From NCBI GenBank assembly GCA_014529385.2, contig CM043968.1, forward strand, positions 7,725,648 to 7,789,647: DNA of 64,000 nucleotides, given 5' to 3'. Position numbers and translations under genes: made by a program. The notes under the pieces are model-generated. The model did no database searches, had not been told where the DNA came from, and was given only the letters and a program-made list of their open reading frames with translations. The DNA is from Adiantum capillus-veneris. Lineage: Eukaryota > Streptophyta > Polypodiopsida > Polypodiales > Pteridaceae. This document shows, piece after piece, positions 8,450 to 19,400 of this stretch; positions within the stretch are counted from its first letter, which is position 1, and each line of letters opens with the position of its first letter.

Positions 8450-10395
8450 GATGATGCTCTAAAAATTGTGTAGATGGGTTATGCAATGCATTGAGGTGCA
8501 AGAATTGAATGAAGCCCCATCATTCACTAGAGAGTGGATTAATGTGCATGATGAGAATGCAATGTTCTCTCCCTCTTTTCTTGAAAGGAACGTGACAACA
8601 TGGGAGGCCAATGTTTGTCCTTGGTGGTTGGGTTATCCACTAGGAGTTATTTCAAAGCAAGAGATTGAATTACAAAAGAGTAAGTAACTTAAAATTTGTG
8701 GCTCTTTTCTTTTGAGAATGTATACATTACTTTAGTGCTAATGTATGTGATATTGTGCTATATGGTTGTTGATGAGTGAAGGGTTTCAAAATGAGAGTGA
8801 TGAGTACTTAGAGGAGACACAAGAAGAGTCTCTCCCTCTTGTTTCTCATGGAGTTACTAAAAACACCGTTGGGAGTGGCTCTCAAGGTACTCCACTAGCA
8901 AGCAATGCACTCAAGAAGGGTAAAGGAAAAATGGAGCTTCCAAGTACATCAAGGATACCCATTCCCTCTTCTATGCCTCCCATTGTGCCATCTACAGATC
9001 CCGACATGTCCTCTTTGGCAACAACTATACCCTATATGACACCCTCTTCTAATGTGCCCACTACATCCTCATTGGTGCACACTACTTTATTTGTTGCAGA
9101 GTCTTCACTTGGGCGAGAGGCTTGGGAGAGAAGGCTGATCACACGATCTGTTGGTAAGTTTAAGAAAATTGTTAGCAGAGTCTATCTTCCATGTTTTCTA
9201 ATTTAAAGCTAATTTGGATAATGCTTGCAGGGTTCCATTACCAAACCATTGTAGATGTTTTTCTTGTGGATATATCACAAATTGATAAGTTTGCCCTTGA
9301 TAGGTAGATTAGGATAATGGTTACTTATTTGCATCTTCTTCTTGCATTGTTCTATGATTTTGAACATGATTCATGTTTGCTTTTCTTGTAGCATTAATAA
9401 AAATCATTTGCAACACATAATACAAATTTATATAGCAAAGATGGTGTGTCGTGTGAGGTTGCTAGGATTATCTTTGCAGATTCTCCTACAAGTTTACTTG
9501 TGGATGGTATAGAGCCAATCCCATTGGGTATGTAACTACTCTTTGGACTAGTACCTAGAGCTTACTATGGTTGTATACTTACATGTCATTATCCACTTTT
9601 GTAGAGGGCATGAGTGTTCCCAAGTGGAACACATTTTCCAGGGGTCTAGTGACAGGGTGCATGGATGTTGCTCGTGAGTTTTTGGCCGATGAAGGGTTTT
9701 TAGTCACCATGTTCATGGTAGAGCATATTGGAGATTTTATTGCAGATGCAACTAGGGTAGGACTTGTGCTCTTACCTACATGGACCATCATGTGTAATAA
9801 GAAGGCATATATCGGCATCCACTTACTAGAGAGGCGGTGAGATAACAAACTTAGTTTCATAATTTAATTTTCTAACTAAAAGCATTGTAGCTAAGACATT
9901 CATTCTTTGAGTTATTTATTTATGCATGTACTTGATCTTACCATGTGTCTTTGGTATCGTGTTGGCCATCCTGTGCCATGCTAGTGCCAGCTATGATAGA
10001 GAGGCATGTGAAAAAATTGACGAGGGATTGTTTCTAGCAGATTGTAGCTACATGATAGATGATTTAGTCTTCCCCATGCAGATTGATGGTATTATTCTTA
10101 GAGGTGGGACGGAGTGGTCTTGTTTGTTCTTTTGGTAAGACTAGTCCAAAGTATGATACTAGTGCATGCTATATAGTATATGTGTGTTTGCATTAGGTTT
10201 CTAATTTACTTTTTATATGGTTAGGTGGCAACATTTACTAAGCCTCGTGACTATGTTTTGGACTTGTTTGCGGGGTGTGGTGGTTTGGGCTAAGCTTGTG
10301 CAGAAGATATGAGGCATTGCATGTGTCTAGAGCTAGACAATGTGCTCTATGAAAGATGTTTGTCCGACATTGCATGTGGACTTGTGAAATGCTAA
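8450..10395 (+). pseudogene. Spliced gene resembling a beta-class DNA amino-methyltransferase (degenerate)
   Basis: Several open blocks are joined by plausible plant introns: donor GTAAGT at 9151 (after ...ITRSVG) with acceptor TTGCAG at 9230 restoring FHYQTIVDVFLVDI, donor GTATGT at 9529, and acceptor TTTTGTAG at 9603. The joined parts read DVFLVDIS (place of a DPPY-type motif), REFLADEGFLVTMFMVEHIG, TRVGLVLLPTWTIMCNKKAY and, in the last block, PRDYVLDLFAGCGGLG then HCMCLELDNVLYERC (10230-10390). That order, catalytic motif first and AdoMet-binding FxGxG last, is the beta-class order of N4/N6 amino-methyltransferases, where P-x-D-x-VLD-x-FAG is typical. DIS instead of DPP, a stop after GLG and frame clashes near 9400 and 10130 suggest inactivity. 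No target-recognition part is identified. Confidence 0.45.
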
Positions 10396-11400
10396 TTGCA
10401 GATGCACACTTGGTTTAGGAAACTCTATTCTAACAATACACATCTTGATGTTTTGATTTATGTGTTTTATGTACCTGGCAGCCATATGACATTTACATGG
10501 CATTTTGGTGTTTTTTGGTTTGGAGGCATCTCAAGCTGATTTGGTATGCTACTCTCTCTATACATTTTATTTGGATGTTTTATTTGTGTTTGTTTTGTAC
10601 ATGATGACCACATGATGTGGAGATGACTTTGATTGGAGGTTCCCTATGTAGTGTGATACACATGTTGCACCACCACTTGGAGGTTATTTAGTTAGATTAT
10701 GTTAACACTATTGAGAATGTGTTGAATTTTGTGAGATAACAAAATCATTAAAGTGATGGAAATAAGAGTTTATGTGAAGGAAATCCCATGTAGGAGCCCA
10801 AGAAAGGGTGTACGGTTTTTGTATGAAAAGGTCTCCATACAAAGGAGACTCTGGCAAATTTTTTGAGATTCATGTTTTATGTACAAGCTAAAAAATAAAT
10901 ACAAATGATTCGGTTTATAAAGTTTCATTTTGCATAAGCATAGACATGCTTTCTTATTTCTTAAAAGTGTTTGGTAGTTGAAGGATTCTACTATGAGGTT
11001 TTGAGTTGTTCCATGACAGAATGATACTTAAATATATCACTAGTGTAAAATTAGGGTTCAAGAGCTCAAAAAAAAAAGTTCCAATTGTAAAAGCTCAAAA
11101 CTGAAAGCTCGCAAAAATAAAATCCCCTTTATTGATTAATTTGACCCTTTTTATTAGAAAAACTAGAAGAAAATTACAAATCCAAACTAAAAATAGAAAT
11201 TAAGTCATAATTAACAAAACACACTTAAATACCACACTTGGCCATATTTTCATACTCCATTTGATTTCTTCTTTGGTAAAAAAACAGACAAAAAAAGTGA
11301 AATATTATATATTTTTTCTACTTTTTTGATGATATTCACACTATATACACACACCTAGGGTTATCATATTGCAAATTATTTTACTTTTTTAGATATTATA
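10396..11400. other. No gene seen; direct repeat (right copy) and AT-rich gypsy remnant
   Basis: 10781-10880 is the right copy of the direct repeat described at 8228. The rest is AT-rich with many stops in all frames. From about 11330 to 11400 the sequence resembles the inter-ORF region of the gypsy family and continues on the far side of the LARD-like element at 14454. Confidence 0.5.
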
Positions 11401-11405
11401 CTATA

Positions 11406-11738
11406 TGTTGGGATGCGGGATTTTGTTGCACCTCTTGTGTGGACAATCTCTCCCATCTAGAAAAGTCATGTCTCAATAACTTATGTAAAGAACCTCTTAC
11501 AACCCATGTGTAAAGACTAGCCACTTGTGTTTATGCATAGGCAATCACATCTTATGCTCATGTGTCAAAAGGTTGTCTCTTTGTATATACCTATATAGAG
11601 GCACATTATGCTGAATAAACAATAAGTCTATCATTTGCAACTATACTCTATTGTGCCCATTATCAAGACCTAAGCTAGCTCATTATAATTATGCTTATGC
11701 CATGAATGGCACACTAACCTATCCACCATGACCTATCA
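11406..11738 (+). repeat. 5' LTR of the LARD-like element
   Basis: A 333-bp LTR with TG...CA ends. Compared with the 343-bp 3' LTR it shows scattered substitutions and small indels, so the insertion is not recent. TATATACCTATATAG near 11585 is a candidate TATA region, and AATAAAC near 11618 a candidate polyadenylation signal. Confidence 0.9.
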
Positions 11739-11740
11739 AG

Positions 11741-11752
11741 TGGTATCAAAGT
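11741..11752 (+). other. Primer-binding site, initiator-Met tRNA type
   Basis: TGGTATCAAAGT lies two bases after the 5' LTR. It is close to TGGTATCAGAGC, the usual site for initiator methionine tRNA in plant copia elements, with a G-to-A change. Confidence 0.8.
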
Positions 11753-14092
11753 TTGCAATATGATTAGTATCTCTTAATCACGCAAATCGATTGGCACCTA
11801 TTACCCCCTTCTATGCTAGATCTTGTGAATCCCCTCTTGCTCACAAGATTGAATCAATTACTTTGCATTTGCATTTAAATGAGCATTAATCTACTTGGTA
11901 ATAACATTGTTTTTGGGCACGTTCTTGGTGTATGCCTTAAGCCACTACCCTTGATAGAGTGTTTACAATAGACTATATGCTTAATTAGCACGTATGCGCT
12001 CATTAGTTGCTACAATTGAGCCCTCATCGATTCAATTTCTGGTTATTTTATGCTAATTGTGCTCCATTTTGAGTTCATTTTGTGTGTTTTTTATTTCATT
12101 TTATTGCCTGTGTAAAATCTCCATTTCAATTTTACAATTGTGTGTTTTGATTATGCTTTGAAAGAGCTTTCAACTACACTTTCAACCTCTGGATTTGGAG
12201 GAGATTAGCTGCCCTTAATCATCTTCCTAATCTTAGGGTGTGTGTGTGCACGCTTTTCTTGTGGGAGCCACTTTTTGCAAAAGGTTTTTTGTTTTCTTTT
12301 TCTCATGGGAGCTCTCCCCATGTGTAGCCTATAATAGCTACCCAGTTCCAACTAGCCTCGTTGTACAACTCTTGTTGACCTCGTCATTGAGTTCTTTCCC
12401 TCTCTATTTGATTGCTTCCTGCAAAGTTTTCTAAAGTTGCCCGCATGTAACCCTCTACTCATCAATGGCCTATAAAGGTGCACCTGTCACCCCTGCAACA
12501 AATTTCTCTAATTGCACTCAGCTTCACAACAGAAGCAATGAAACTTGTATCACAAGGACCTCCCCTCGCCAAGTTCACCCTTGACTCTTAGCCTCCTTCA
12601 CGCATCCTCGTTTGCAACTCATTAGATCCATCTCCCCTCCATCTGCTTGATTTGGCAATTGTCTAAACTCCCCATTTGATGTACTGGACAACAGGAAGTG
12701 TTGCTTCCATGCAATTGAATCAACCCAACTCATCACCATCATCGTTAACAATTTGCTCTACAAATCTGCCAACACTTAACTCCACACAATCAAATCCTTA
12801 GTACTACCATGCGTCATCACCTTTTTGAGGCACCCAAAGAAGACTTAGAGCGGCTTCTAATAGCGCTAGTGAATCCTGCTCGCAGTGCTGAATCGGACCA
12901 AGCTTGCTAGAGCTTCTCGTTTGTTATTGACCTATCATGCTTGTGTAGAACCCACGTCACTCGTTTTGTCTTGTTGAAATAAATCTAAATCCCAAAGAGC
13001 CCCTTCAACCTTCTTTTTGCTAGAGATTGATTCACACGCATAGTGCCATTTCAACTATAAGAGCTCTCTCCCACTAGTTGGTCCAGCGCTCCAACAATAT
13101 TATCAAGGGGCCTTGTCTTTTGTGTACCTTAAGGGTTCCTAAGCAACCCTTCACACACCACTTTTGGAAAGGCACCAAACCAAACTATGGATGTAAAACT
13201 CGTGCACCACTTCAAGATCACAATTGATATGTATGTGTATCTTTATGATTTTGCATGTGCACCCACTTTTGTAAGAAGACTAGACAGTATCGGCATGAAA
13301 CCAAAAGACCTTCCTCATGCACTATAGATATGTGCATCCATGACATATATGTTATGACTACACAGGCATCAATCACTTGCGATGCACTATGTGTGACTAG
13401 GCAGCCAGAAACATCCTTAAATGAACGACAAAAATCATCAACGAGTACCGCTATTGCAATGTATGTGTATTTTACTCCATTCGCCATAAAGATTACATCT
13501 TTTTCAAAACGGACCAACAACATGAATGAAGAATATCAACGTCAACATGAAAATGATGAAGAAAACGTCGACGCACGACGAAGCTCACAACATCAAGATG
13601 AAGGGATAGCAATTAGAGGACATTCTCCAACACATTCAAAATAATTTCAAAGTCCTTTTGCATAGCATAAAATAATTTAAGGGCTTTTTTCCACATGGTG
13701 TTTCTGTCCATTGTACATATGTGTGCATTATATCTTCCTTTGCATTTTCATATTCTGCATTGGATCAAAACATTGACAACAACATCATGAAGATACGGCA
13801 AGGACAACGACGACATTAAACCAAGTTTTTGCAGTACGTGGGGGAGAAAATCCTCCAAAAAACAACAAAAAACATGTGATATAAGCATTATTTCAATTGT
13901 ACCCTACCCTCTATGTGTGCCAGGGGAGACTTATGTGTGTGCCTACACCTTGATATTTTGTGTGCCTACAGCCTTTGTGTCTAGACGAGCAAGATTTTTA
14001 TTCAAGGGGAGGCTTGTGTTTTGTGTGCCTCACCAGGTAGTGTGTTTTGAGGGGAGGATAATCTTGTGAGAGTGATATGCAACCAAAATCCA
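11753..14092 (+). other. Internal region of the LARD-like element, no coding domain
   Basis: The region is rich in stops on both strands. The longest frame (13255-13644, 129 codons) shows no retroelement motif and is rich in residues expected from chance translation. Purine-rich stretches such as AAGGGGAGG near 14004 and GAGGGGAGG near 14050 resemble degraded polypurine tracts. I see no gene. Confidence 0.7.
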
Positions 14093-14105
14093 CATAGGGG
14101 ACAAT
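14093..14105 (+). other. Polypurine-type tract before 3' LTR of the LARD-like element
   Basis: CATAGGGGACAAT directly precedes the 3' LTR. AGGGGA is the expected short plus-strand primer, though the tract is weak. Confidence 0.55.
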
Positions 14106-14448
14106 TGTTGGGATACAGTCTTTTGTTGCATCTTTTGTGTGAACAATCTCTTCCACCTAGAAAAGTCATGTGTCAATAACCCACGTGAAGAACCTCTTAC
14201 AACCCATGTGGTAAAGACTAGGCAATTGTGTTTGTGCATAGGCAGCCACATCTTATGCTCATGTGTTAAAGGCTGTCTCTTTGTATATGGCTATATAGCG
14301 GTATTTAGGCTGAATAAGTAGTAATTCTATCAATTGAACTATACTCTATTGTACTGTGTGCTTGGCCAATATCAAGACCTAAGCTAACTCTATTCTAATC
14401 ATTCTTATGCCATGAATAACACACTAACCTATCCACCATGACCTATCA
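14106..14448 (+). repeat. 3' LTR of the LARD-like element
   Basis: This 343-bp LTR is homologous end to end with 11406-11738 and is followed at once by the target duplication CTATA. It has about 10 bases (TGTACTGTGTGCTTGG region) not present in the 5' copy. Confidence 0.9.
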
Positions 14449-14453
14449 CTATA

Positions 14454-15960
14454 TACGCACAGCTAGGGATTATTATATTGCATGCTCCCCTCTCTATATT
14501 TAGAAGGGCATTTTAAGTGGATTTTGCATAAAATCATATGTTATCGTACATATAAACACTTGACTCTTTGAACATTTCCCTTTTTAATATCAAGAAATTG
14601 GGGGTTTGCATTTAGAATACCTATCCCCTTCTAGTTGGCATCCTCTAGGATGACAATTTGTGGTTCAACTAGTGTTATGCATGGGTTGAAAAATTGTGTC
14701 TATGCATAGCCCAAATTGGCTCTACCGTGCTTATGACATCAATGCATTTCAAAACACTATCCTGTGCAAGAGGAGGGTCTTAAGAAATTTTCTCAAGGAC
14801 TTTTGATGTCGAGGTTTTTTTATTGTTGTTTCTCTTGAATAGAAGATTATGTAGCAATTGAGCATGTTATTTGATAGTCAACTACAAACAACCATCTCAG
14901 TCCTATCAATCAATCAATTGAGAGGTCGATTGTTGAAGCTTTGGCACCCACTTATAAGATGACTTGACTGATGTTCTCTGTTGACCTGTTCTTTTTCTTC
15001 CAAACCCATCTGGTTGTAGATGGTTGCATTCTCTATTTGCTCTTTGTAGCAGATGGTGGGATATGAGGCTTATATGTAGCTTAATTGTTGCTATGGGAAT
15101 AAATACTGGGCACCAAAAATTGTTTATAATTTGACTGAAGTTGAGCCTATGAAACCCAATATCACTTGGCTCCTTGCATGCCCATTTGATGAGTGTAAAT
15201 CTTGTGGTGGAAACCATTGAGATGTGGATATCCATTTGATATAGTTTTCATGACTTGGAAGCTCATAATGCAACCTTCCATTCCTCTTTACTATAGGCAA
15301 ATGTTACTTTTAGTTGTCTACCCTTAAAAGAGAGTTCTAAGATATTAGTGTCCCAATTCTAAGCTACTTTCCACATCCTCAACCAAGAAATCTTCAATAC
15401 CATATCTTTGTTTATATGTTCGTCTATGATGCAGACAAATGTTTGTGGAGCAGGGAAATCCATGCGGACCAGAAGGTTGAGTTAATCATACCAAAGGTTC
15501 GAGAGACTTTCTTGTGACATGCTTCTACTTTTCCTTGGTAGTACTCCAAGGGTTGTGTAGTGGCTTGTTTGTAAGTGGAATAACTCACTGCATTGATATT
15601 AGCACCCATCTCTACTAAGGCATTGACCCTAATTCCATCTTTCAATGTCAGTGTGATCATCATGTCAAGTTCATCTTTCAATGCCACTATGATCCTCATG
15701 TGAATTCCATCTAACCATTCATTATCTAGCTCTACTTCATCTTTGGCTAGGGCTTGAGTAGACTATTGAGCTTGAATTTGCAATGCACTGTTTGGCATTG
15801 ATTCTTAGGCTGGTAGCATTGCTGCTTTTTACTTCAGTACCTTGATGTGAGCTTCTTCTTGAGCATCATCAATGGAAATGCATGCAACATTCTTTTGTTG
15901 CATGCATTTTGGAAGTTCATTGGTTAGTGTAGATTACATTTATGTAATCAATATCCACGT
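14454..15960 (-). pseudogene. Ty3/gypsy fragment: protease domain, W-x-P-K tail, PPT1 region
   Basis: Read on the minus strand, 15950-15424 encodes a protease-type domain with VNALVEMGANINAVSYSTYK, where LVEMGAN occupies the place of the LVDTGAN active-site loop (Asp replaced by Glu). Next, 15235-14906 contains YKWVPKLQQ, the tail motif of the family. Around 14640-14590 a degraded copy of the PPT1 region follows (CCAACTAGAAGGGG). This is the same order as in the copy at 48260-39610, so it is a third witness that the protease domain lies after, not before, the other pol domains. The left end is interrupted by the LARD-like element at 14453. Confidence 0.6.
15876..15909. repeat. Inverted repeat, 13-bp arms
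   Basis: AAATGCATGCAAC and GTTGCATGCATTT are perfect reverse complements around an 8-base loop. It lies within the N-terminal part of a gypsy protease fragment and may be accidental. Confidence 0.8.
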
Positions 15961-15963
15961 TGA

Positions 15964-17120
15964 TGTTGGGCGTACCATTGTAGCATAGCTCCAATGACCA
16001 ACAATAATTGTCAATCCGGAGGTATGAGCTACTCGGCTAGGACATGGAAACACTCATTGATTAGTGGTCTAATTATGGTGACACGAATGGAAACTCTATG
16101 AAGTGGGATTCTCAGCCTATGGAGGAGCTAAGACACAAAGATTGTCTATCTCCACATCCACTTCTCTTCACCTCAAATCAAGCCAACACACACACTAACG
16201 ATTGCAAAAAGCACACATCACTAATCCTATCATGCAACACACTAATCACAAGCGCACACACATAGATCCATTGAGCATCCTCACTCCAATCAAACCTACA
16301 TGCACGCACAAAGAATAGAGGGCAATCACACAAGATTAGAGAGGGATTAATCACTAATTAGTTATAGTGTAGCTAATCAAAGCATCATTAACAAACATAA
16401 GAAGTGTGAGAGCGACATTGTGAAAGAGAATTAAGAATTGATTAGTGTTAATCAAGTCACATGAGCAAGGAGAAGCTCAAGGACTCCATAGCCACACACC
16501 TCATGAGCTCTCACCAAAGAGTGGTTTCAACAAATGAGGCTGAGAATCCTAATTTCATTTACACACTGCTTGATATACCGAGGGTAAAAATTTGCAATGT
16601 TCAAGGACTCCATAGCCATACACCTCATGAGCTCTCACCAAAGAGTAGCCTCAACAAATGAGGTTGGAAATCCTGATTTCATTTACACATTGCTTGATAT
16701 ACCTAGGGTAAAAATGGGTGCCGAAGGCCTTTAGGGCTCCACATCTTACTAAATCTGCAACCTAAGCACACTAACTGACCCGTTCTTTGTAGCTTGGAAC
16801 TCCCATTGAGCTTGTAACACATTAAAAATATTGCAATGGATTGAATAAATTGAATTATAATACATGACCATTTTGGAAAATGTGAAAAATGTGTAACTCC
16901 AATCTTCACTACTTCTTCATATTCATCTTTGATGTGCTTTTTAAGGCTTGGGCCTTTTAGCAAATTTTGTTAACTTGCATCGGGAGACCCGTGTGATGCT
17001 ATGATTACGGGTCATGCAGTGGGGTCAAAACCAAGAAAATAGTGGGCTTACACTTCCCTTTGCTTGCTTTTGATCTTTGCAAATGAACGTCAGCTCAGTT
17101 AAAGGTTGGCTCATTTAACA
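15964..17120 (-). repeat. Probable LTR of a minus-strand gypsy-type element
   Basis: On the minus strand the purine run TCAAAAGGGGGGAA (17121-17134) is followed at once by TGTTAAATGAGCC, the expected 3' LTR start. A matching CCCAACA end occurs at 15964, giving TGTT...AACA termini and about 1157 bp. The right edge is well supported by the polypurine tract. The left edge is a guess from the terminal pattern alone. No primer site follows it, consistent with a 3' LTR. Confidence 0.45.
16478..16716 (+). repeat. 124-bp tandem duplication
   Basis: CAAGGACTCCATAGCC starts at 16478 and again at 16602. Both units continue through CACCTCATGAGCTCTCACC and end in GGGTAAAAAT, with few differences. It lies within the probable LTR at 15964-17120. 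Confidence 0.85.
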
Positions 17121-18621
17121 TTCCCCCCTTTTGATTTTAGTGCTCGTCCTCGGGCACTATTGAAAAGTGCTCGTGGAGGTTGTGGAAGATTTTGTCTTCA
17201 TTTGTTGTTGAATTTTTGGATGAGATTCATTCTACTGTAGGATCTTCATTGGTCCAAAGTTGTTTCTGATGTGAGAGATGATGTCGCATTTTTTCGTTGT
17301 AGCAGCATAATGGCAAGACTTTGTTTACTTATTAAGTGTATGTACAAGAGAAGTAGAATGATGAGGTTCTAAATTAGGGTCTAATACCTGGATGACCAAA
17401 GTGAAAAAAACCCAATGGGAAAAAAGTGCCTTTGGGATACGCACATTATTGGAGTACTTATTAGCATGGGAAATATAATAAAGTACTGAAGGTATTATTT
17501 GTTGATGGATATGGAAATATAAGGGTAGCAAATATGAGTGAGTACATGATGGAAAATTGGTTTTCTTGTTTAGTCTACTCAATGTGCATAGATGGAAGCA
17601 AAAAAGAGTGTCTAATACATATGTCCAACGATGGGACATCCTATATGCATACACAAAAATGAATGGAAAACAATGTGTTGTGCAAGAAAGACTTTTGAGG
17701 GATTCTTCACAAAGAAGGTGTAGCTATAAAAGCATATGACATGGATTTACAAGCTGGCACCCCTTTAAGAAGGGTTTTTGTTGTCAAGGATATGTGCTCT
17801 CATCTTATAGTGCACTGTGCGTGAGTGTTATACGTCACTCCACCATGATTAAGTTAATAGACTTTGACTCTTATGCTCATCTCAATTAGCATGAGCGACA
17901 CGACTTAGATATGCTCAACTCTTCCACCTTGAGCATAAGCGTAATAACTACGACTCTTAGCACAAAGTTTAATATGACTTGAAACCTTTGTGACTTTAAT
18001 GCTTTACTCATTTCATGGCTCAACAATCCGACTCTGACTATGCCAAAGAGTGTTTTTTTCACCTTGGTGACTTGACTTTTTAGGCTCTTGATCTTACTAC
18101 AAACATTTCATCTGGTAAAAGTAAGCTTGAAGGACCAAGTTGGCATTGAAGGGATCTTTTGCCATATCTATTTTATCTTGGAATCTGTAGATTTGTTGGT
18201 TGAGTTGTCCTTCTTTGAAGGTGAAGACTCCATTGGTTGTTTGGTTGTCTAGTTAGGCCTATTGTAAGGAGTCTTTGATGTTGTTGTAGGCCTTTGTAGA
18301 CTATCGGCATCTGACTTTTGACTTGGAGGATTGGAAGACTTAGGAATCCAAATCTCTTTTTGACCTTTGCAGCTCCTTTATTGACTTTGCCTAACACCAG
18401 GTCAAGGCTTGTTGAGCTTGTGAGATCTTCATCTAGTTCTCTTTCAATTGTAGTTGGTCTTTGGTTGACTGGTAGCCAAATCTTTGTATAGTTTGTGTAG
18501 AACCTTGGTGCAAGAGGAAGATTCTTTGAGATTTGTCTCTGTTTTGTATCCTCTTGAGAGTTGTGGTAGACTTTAGCATATTATGTCATTTTGGTGTAGA
18601 CATGCTTCTTGGGTATCCTAG
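17121..18621 (-). other. Internal 3' part of a minus-strand LTR element; weak coding remnant
   Basis: The polypurine tract is at 17121-17134. Just upstream on the minus strand, GTGCCCGAGGACGAGCAC resembles the C-terminal end of gypsy polyproteins, which often finish with a Glu-Asp-Glu stretch before the PPT. Between 18560 and 18120 the minus strand has a Gln/Lys/Ser-rich, coiled-coil-like frame with several stops. No catalytic motif is visible, so I leave the product unnamed. Confidence 0.35.
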
Positions 18622-18626
18622 GATAT

Positions 18627-18662
18627 TGTTGAGGTTGATACCTAGTGAAGTACATGTGCAAG

Positions 18663-18699
<37 letters not shown>

Positions 18700-18873
18700 A
18701 TGGAGAGAGAGAAGAAGAGATGAGACACATGTTTGGATGGACTCCAAACACAATAGAGTTAGGGTTATGAGTCCTTATTCTTTTATGTAGAATGAATGGT
18801 CAATGTTAGTTCCCGGTTAGTCTCTGGCCCCCCAACACTCAGGCGTGGCACAATGGGCTTTACCACCCCAACA
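18627..18873 (-). repeat. 3' LTR of the copia element
   Basis: On the minus strand it runs TGTTGGGGTGG...CCTCAACA, 247 bp, with TGTTG/CAACA inverted ends. It contains a GT/CA microsatellite (18666-18694) and a TCTCTTC-rich stretch. The 5' LTR is absent, so the right-hand edge rests on the polypurine tract and the left on the terminal pattern. Confidence 0.7.
18666..18694. repeat. (GT)n microsatellite
   Basis: An uninterrupted GT run of 29 bases inside the copia LTR. Confidence 0.95.
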
Positions 18874-18885
18874 ACCTCCCACTTA
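18874..18885 (-). other. Polypurine tract of the copia element
   Basis: On the minus strand TAAGTGGGAGGT directly precedes TGTTGGGG. AAGTGGGAG is a typical plant copia tract. Confidence 0.85.
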
Positions 18886-18924
18886 AAGGACAATGTTCCT
18901 TTAAGCTGGGTGACAATGTACATA

Positions 18925-19400
18925 TACATACAATACAGGTAGACAATGACCATGATCATATACCCAATGCCCATGAGTGCCCGACAATGTGCAAACCACT
19001 CTGAAGGTAATTCCTTTGTTAGAAGATCAGCAGGATTCTTAGTGGTGTGAATCTTGGCAAGCTGCAACCGCTTGTCCTCAGGCACCTCACGAATGAAGTG
19101 ATACTTCACATGCACATGCTTTGTATTTGCATGAAACATTGGATTCTTTACCAATTGTATAGCACTTTGGATATCACAATGCAACACAGGCATTTCAACA
19201 TTAATTCCCAAGTCTTCCACTGGACGACCAAGCCATATAGCTTCCTTGCAAGCTTTTGAGGCTGCAACATATTTAGCCTTTGTAGTAAACAAGGTAACAC
19301 AATCTTGCAAACGAGATCACCATGAAACTGCACCTCCAGTGAATTCAAAAACATAGCTTGAAGTGGACCTTGTCTTGTCCAAGTCTCCTGCATAATCTGC
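18925..19400 (-). pseudogene. copia RNase H domain
   Basis: The minus strand encodes MGYTDADYAGDLDKTRSTSS at the end of the RT frame, then LFTTKAKYVAASKACKEAIW and HVKYHFIREV, ending in LLTKELPSEWF. TDADYAGD and TxEAEY (here TKAKY, first acidic residue of the pair changed to lysine) are the catalytic blocks of copia RNase H. A frameshift near 19315 separates the two halves. The domain removes RNA from the RNA-DNA hybrid during reverse transcription. Confidence 0.85.

Larger units (their letters stand above)
11401..14453 (+). mobile_element. Non-autonomous LTR retrotransposon (LARD-like) with perfect TSD
   Basis: Two LTRs (11406-11738 and 14106-14448) share most of their sequence and both run from TGTTGGGAT to CACCATGACCTATCA. 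They are flanked by an identical 5-bp target duplication, CTATA, at 11401-11405 and 14449-14453. A methionine-initiator-type primer site follows the 5' LTR and a purine-rich stretch precedes the 3' LTR. The internal 2.37 kb has no gag or pol similarity and many stops, so the element depended on enzymes from elsewhere, presumably copia given the primer site. It lies inside a minus-strand gypsy remnant and is therefore younger than that remnant. Confidence 0.9.

Noticed and set aside
13255-13644. 129-codon frame inside the LARD-like element as a gene
   Set aside because: No motif, odd composition, and the rest of the interior is clearly non-coding. Length is within chance expectation for a 2.4-kb AT-moderate stretch.
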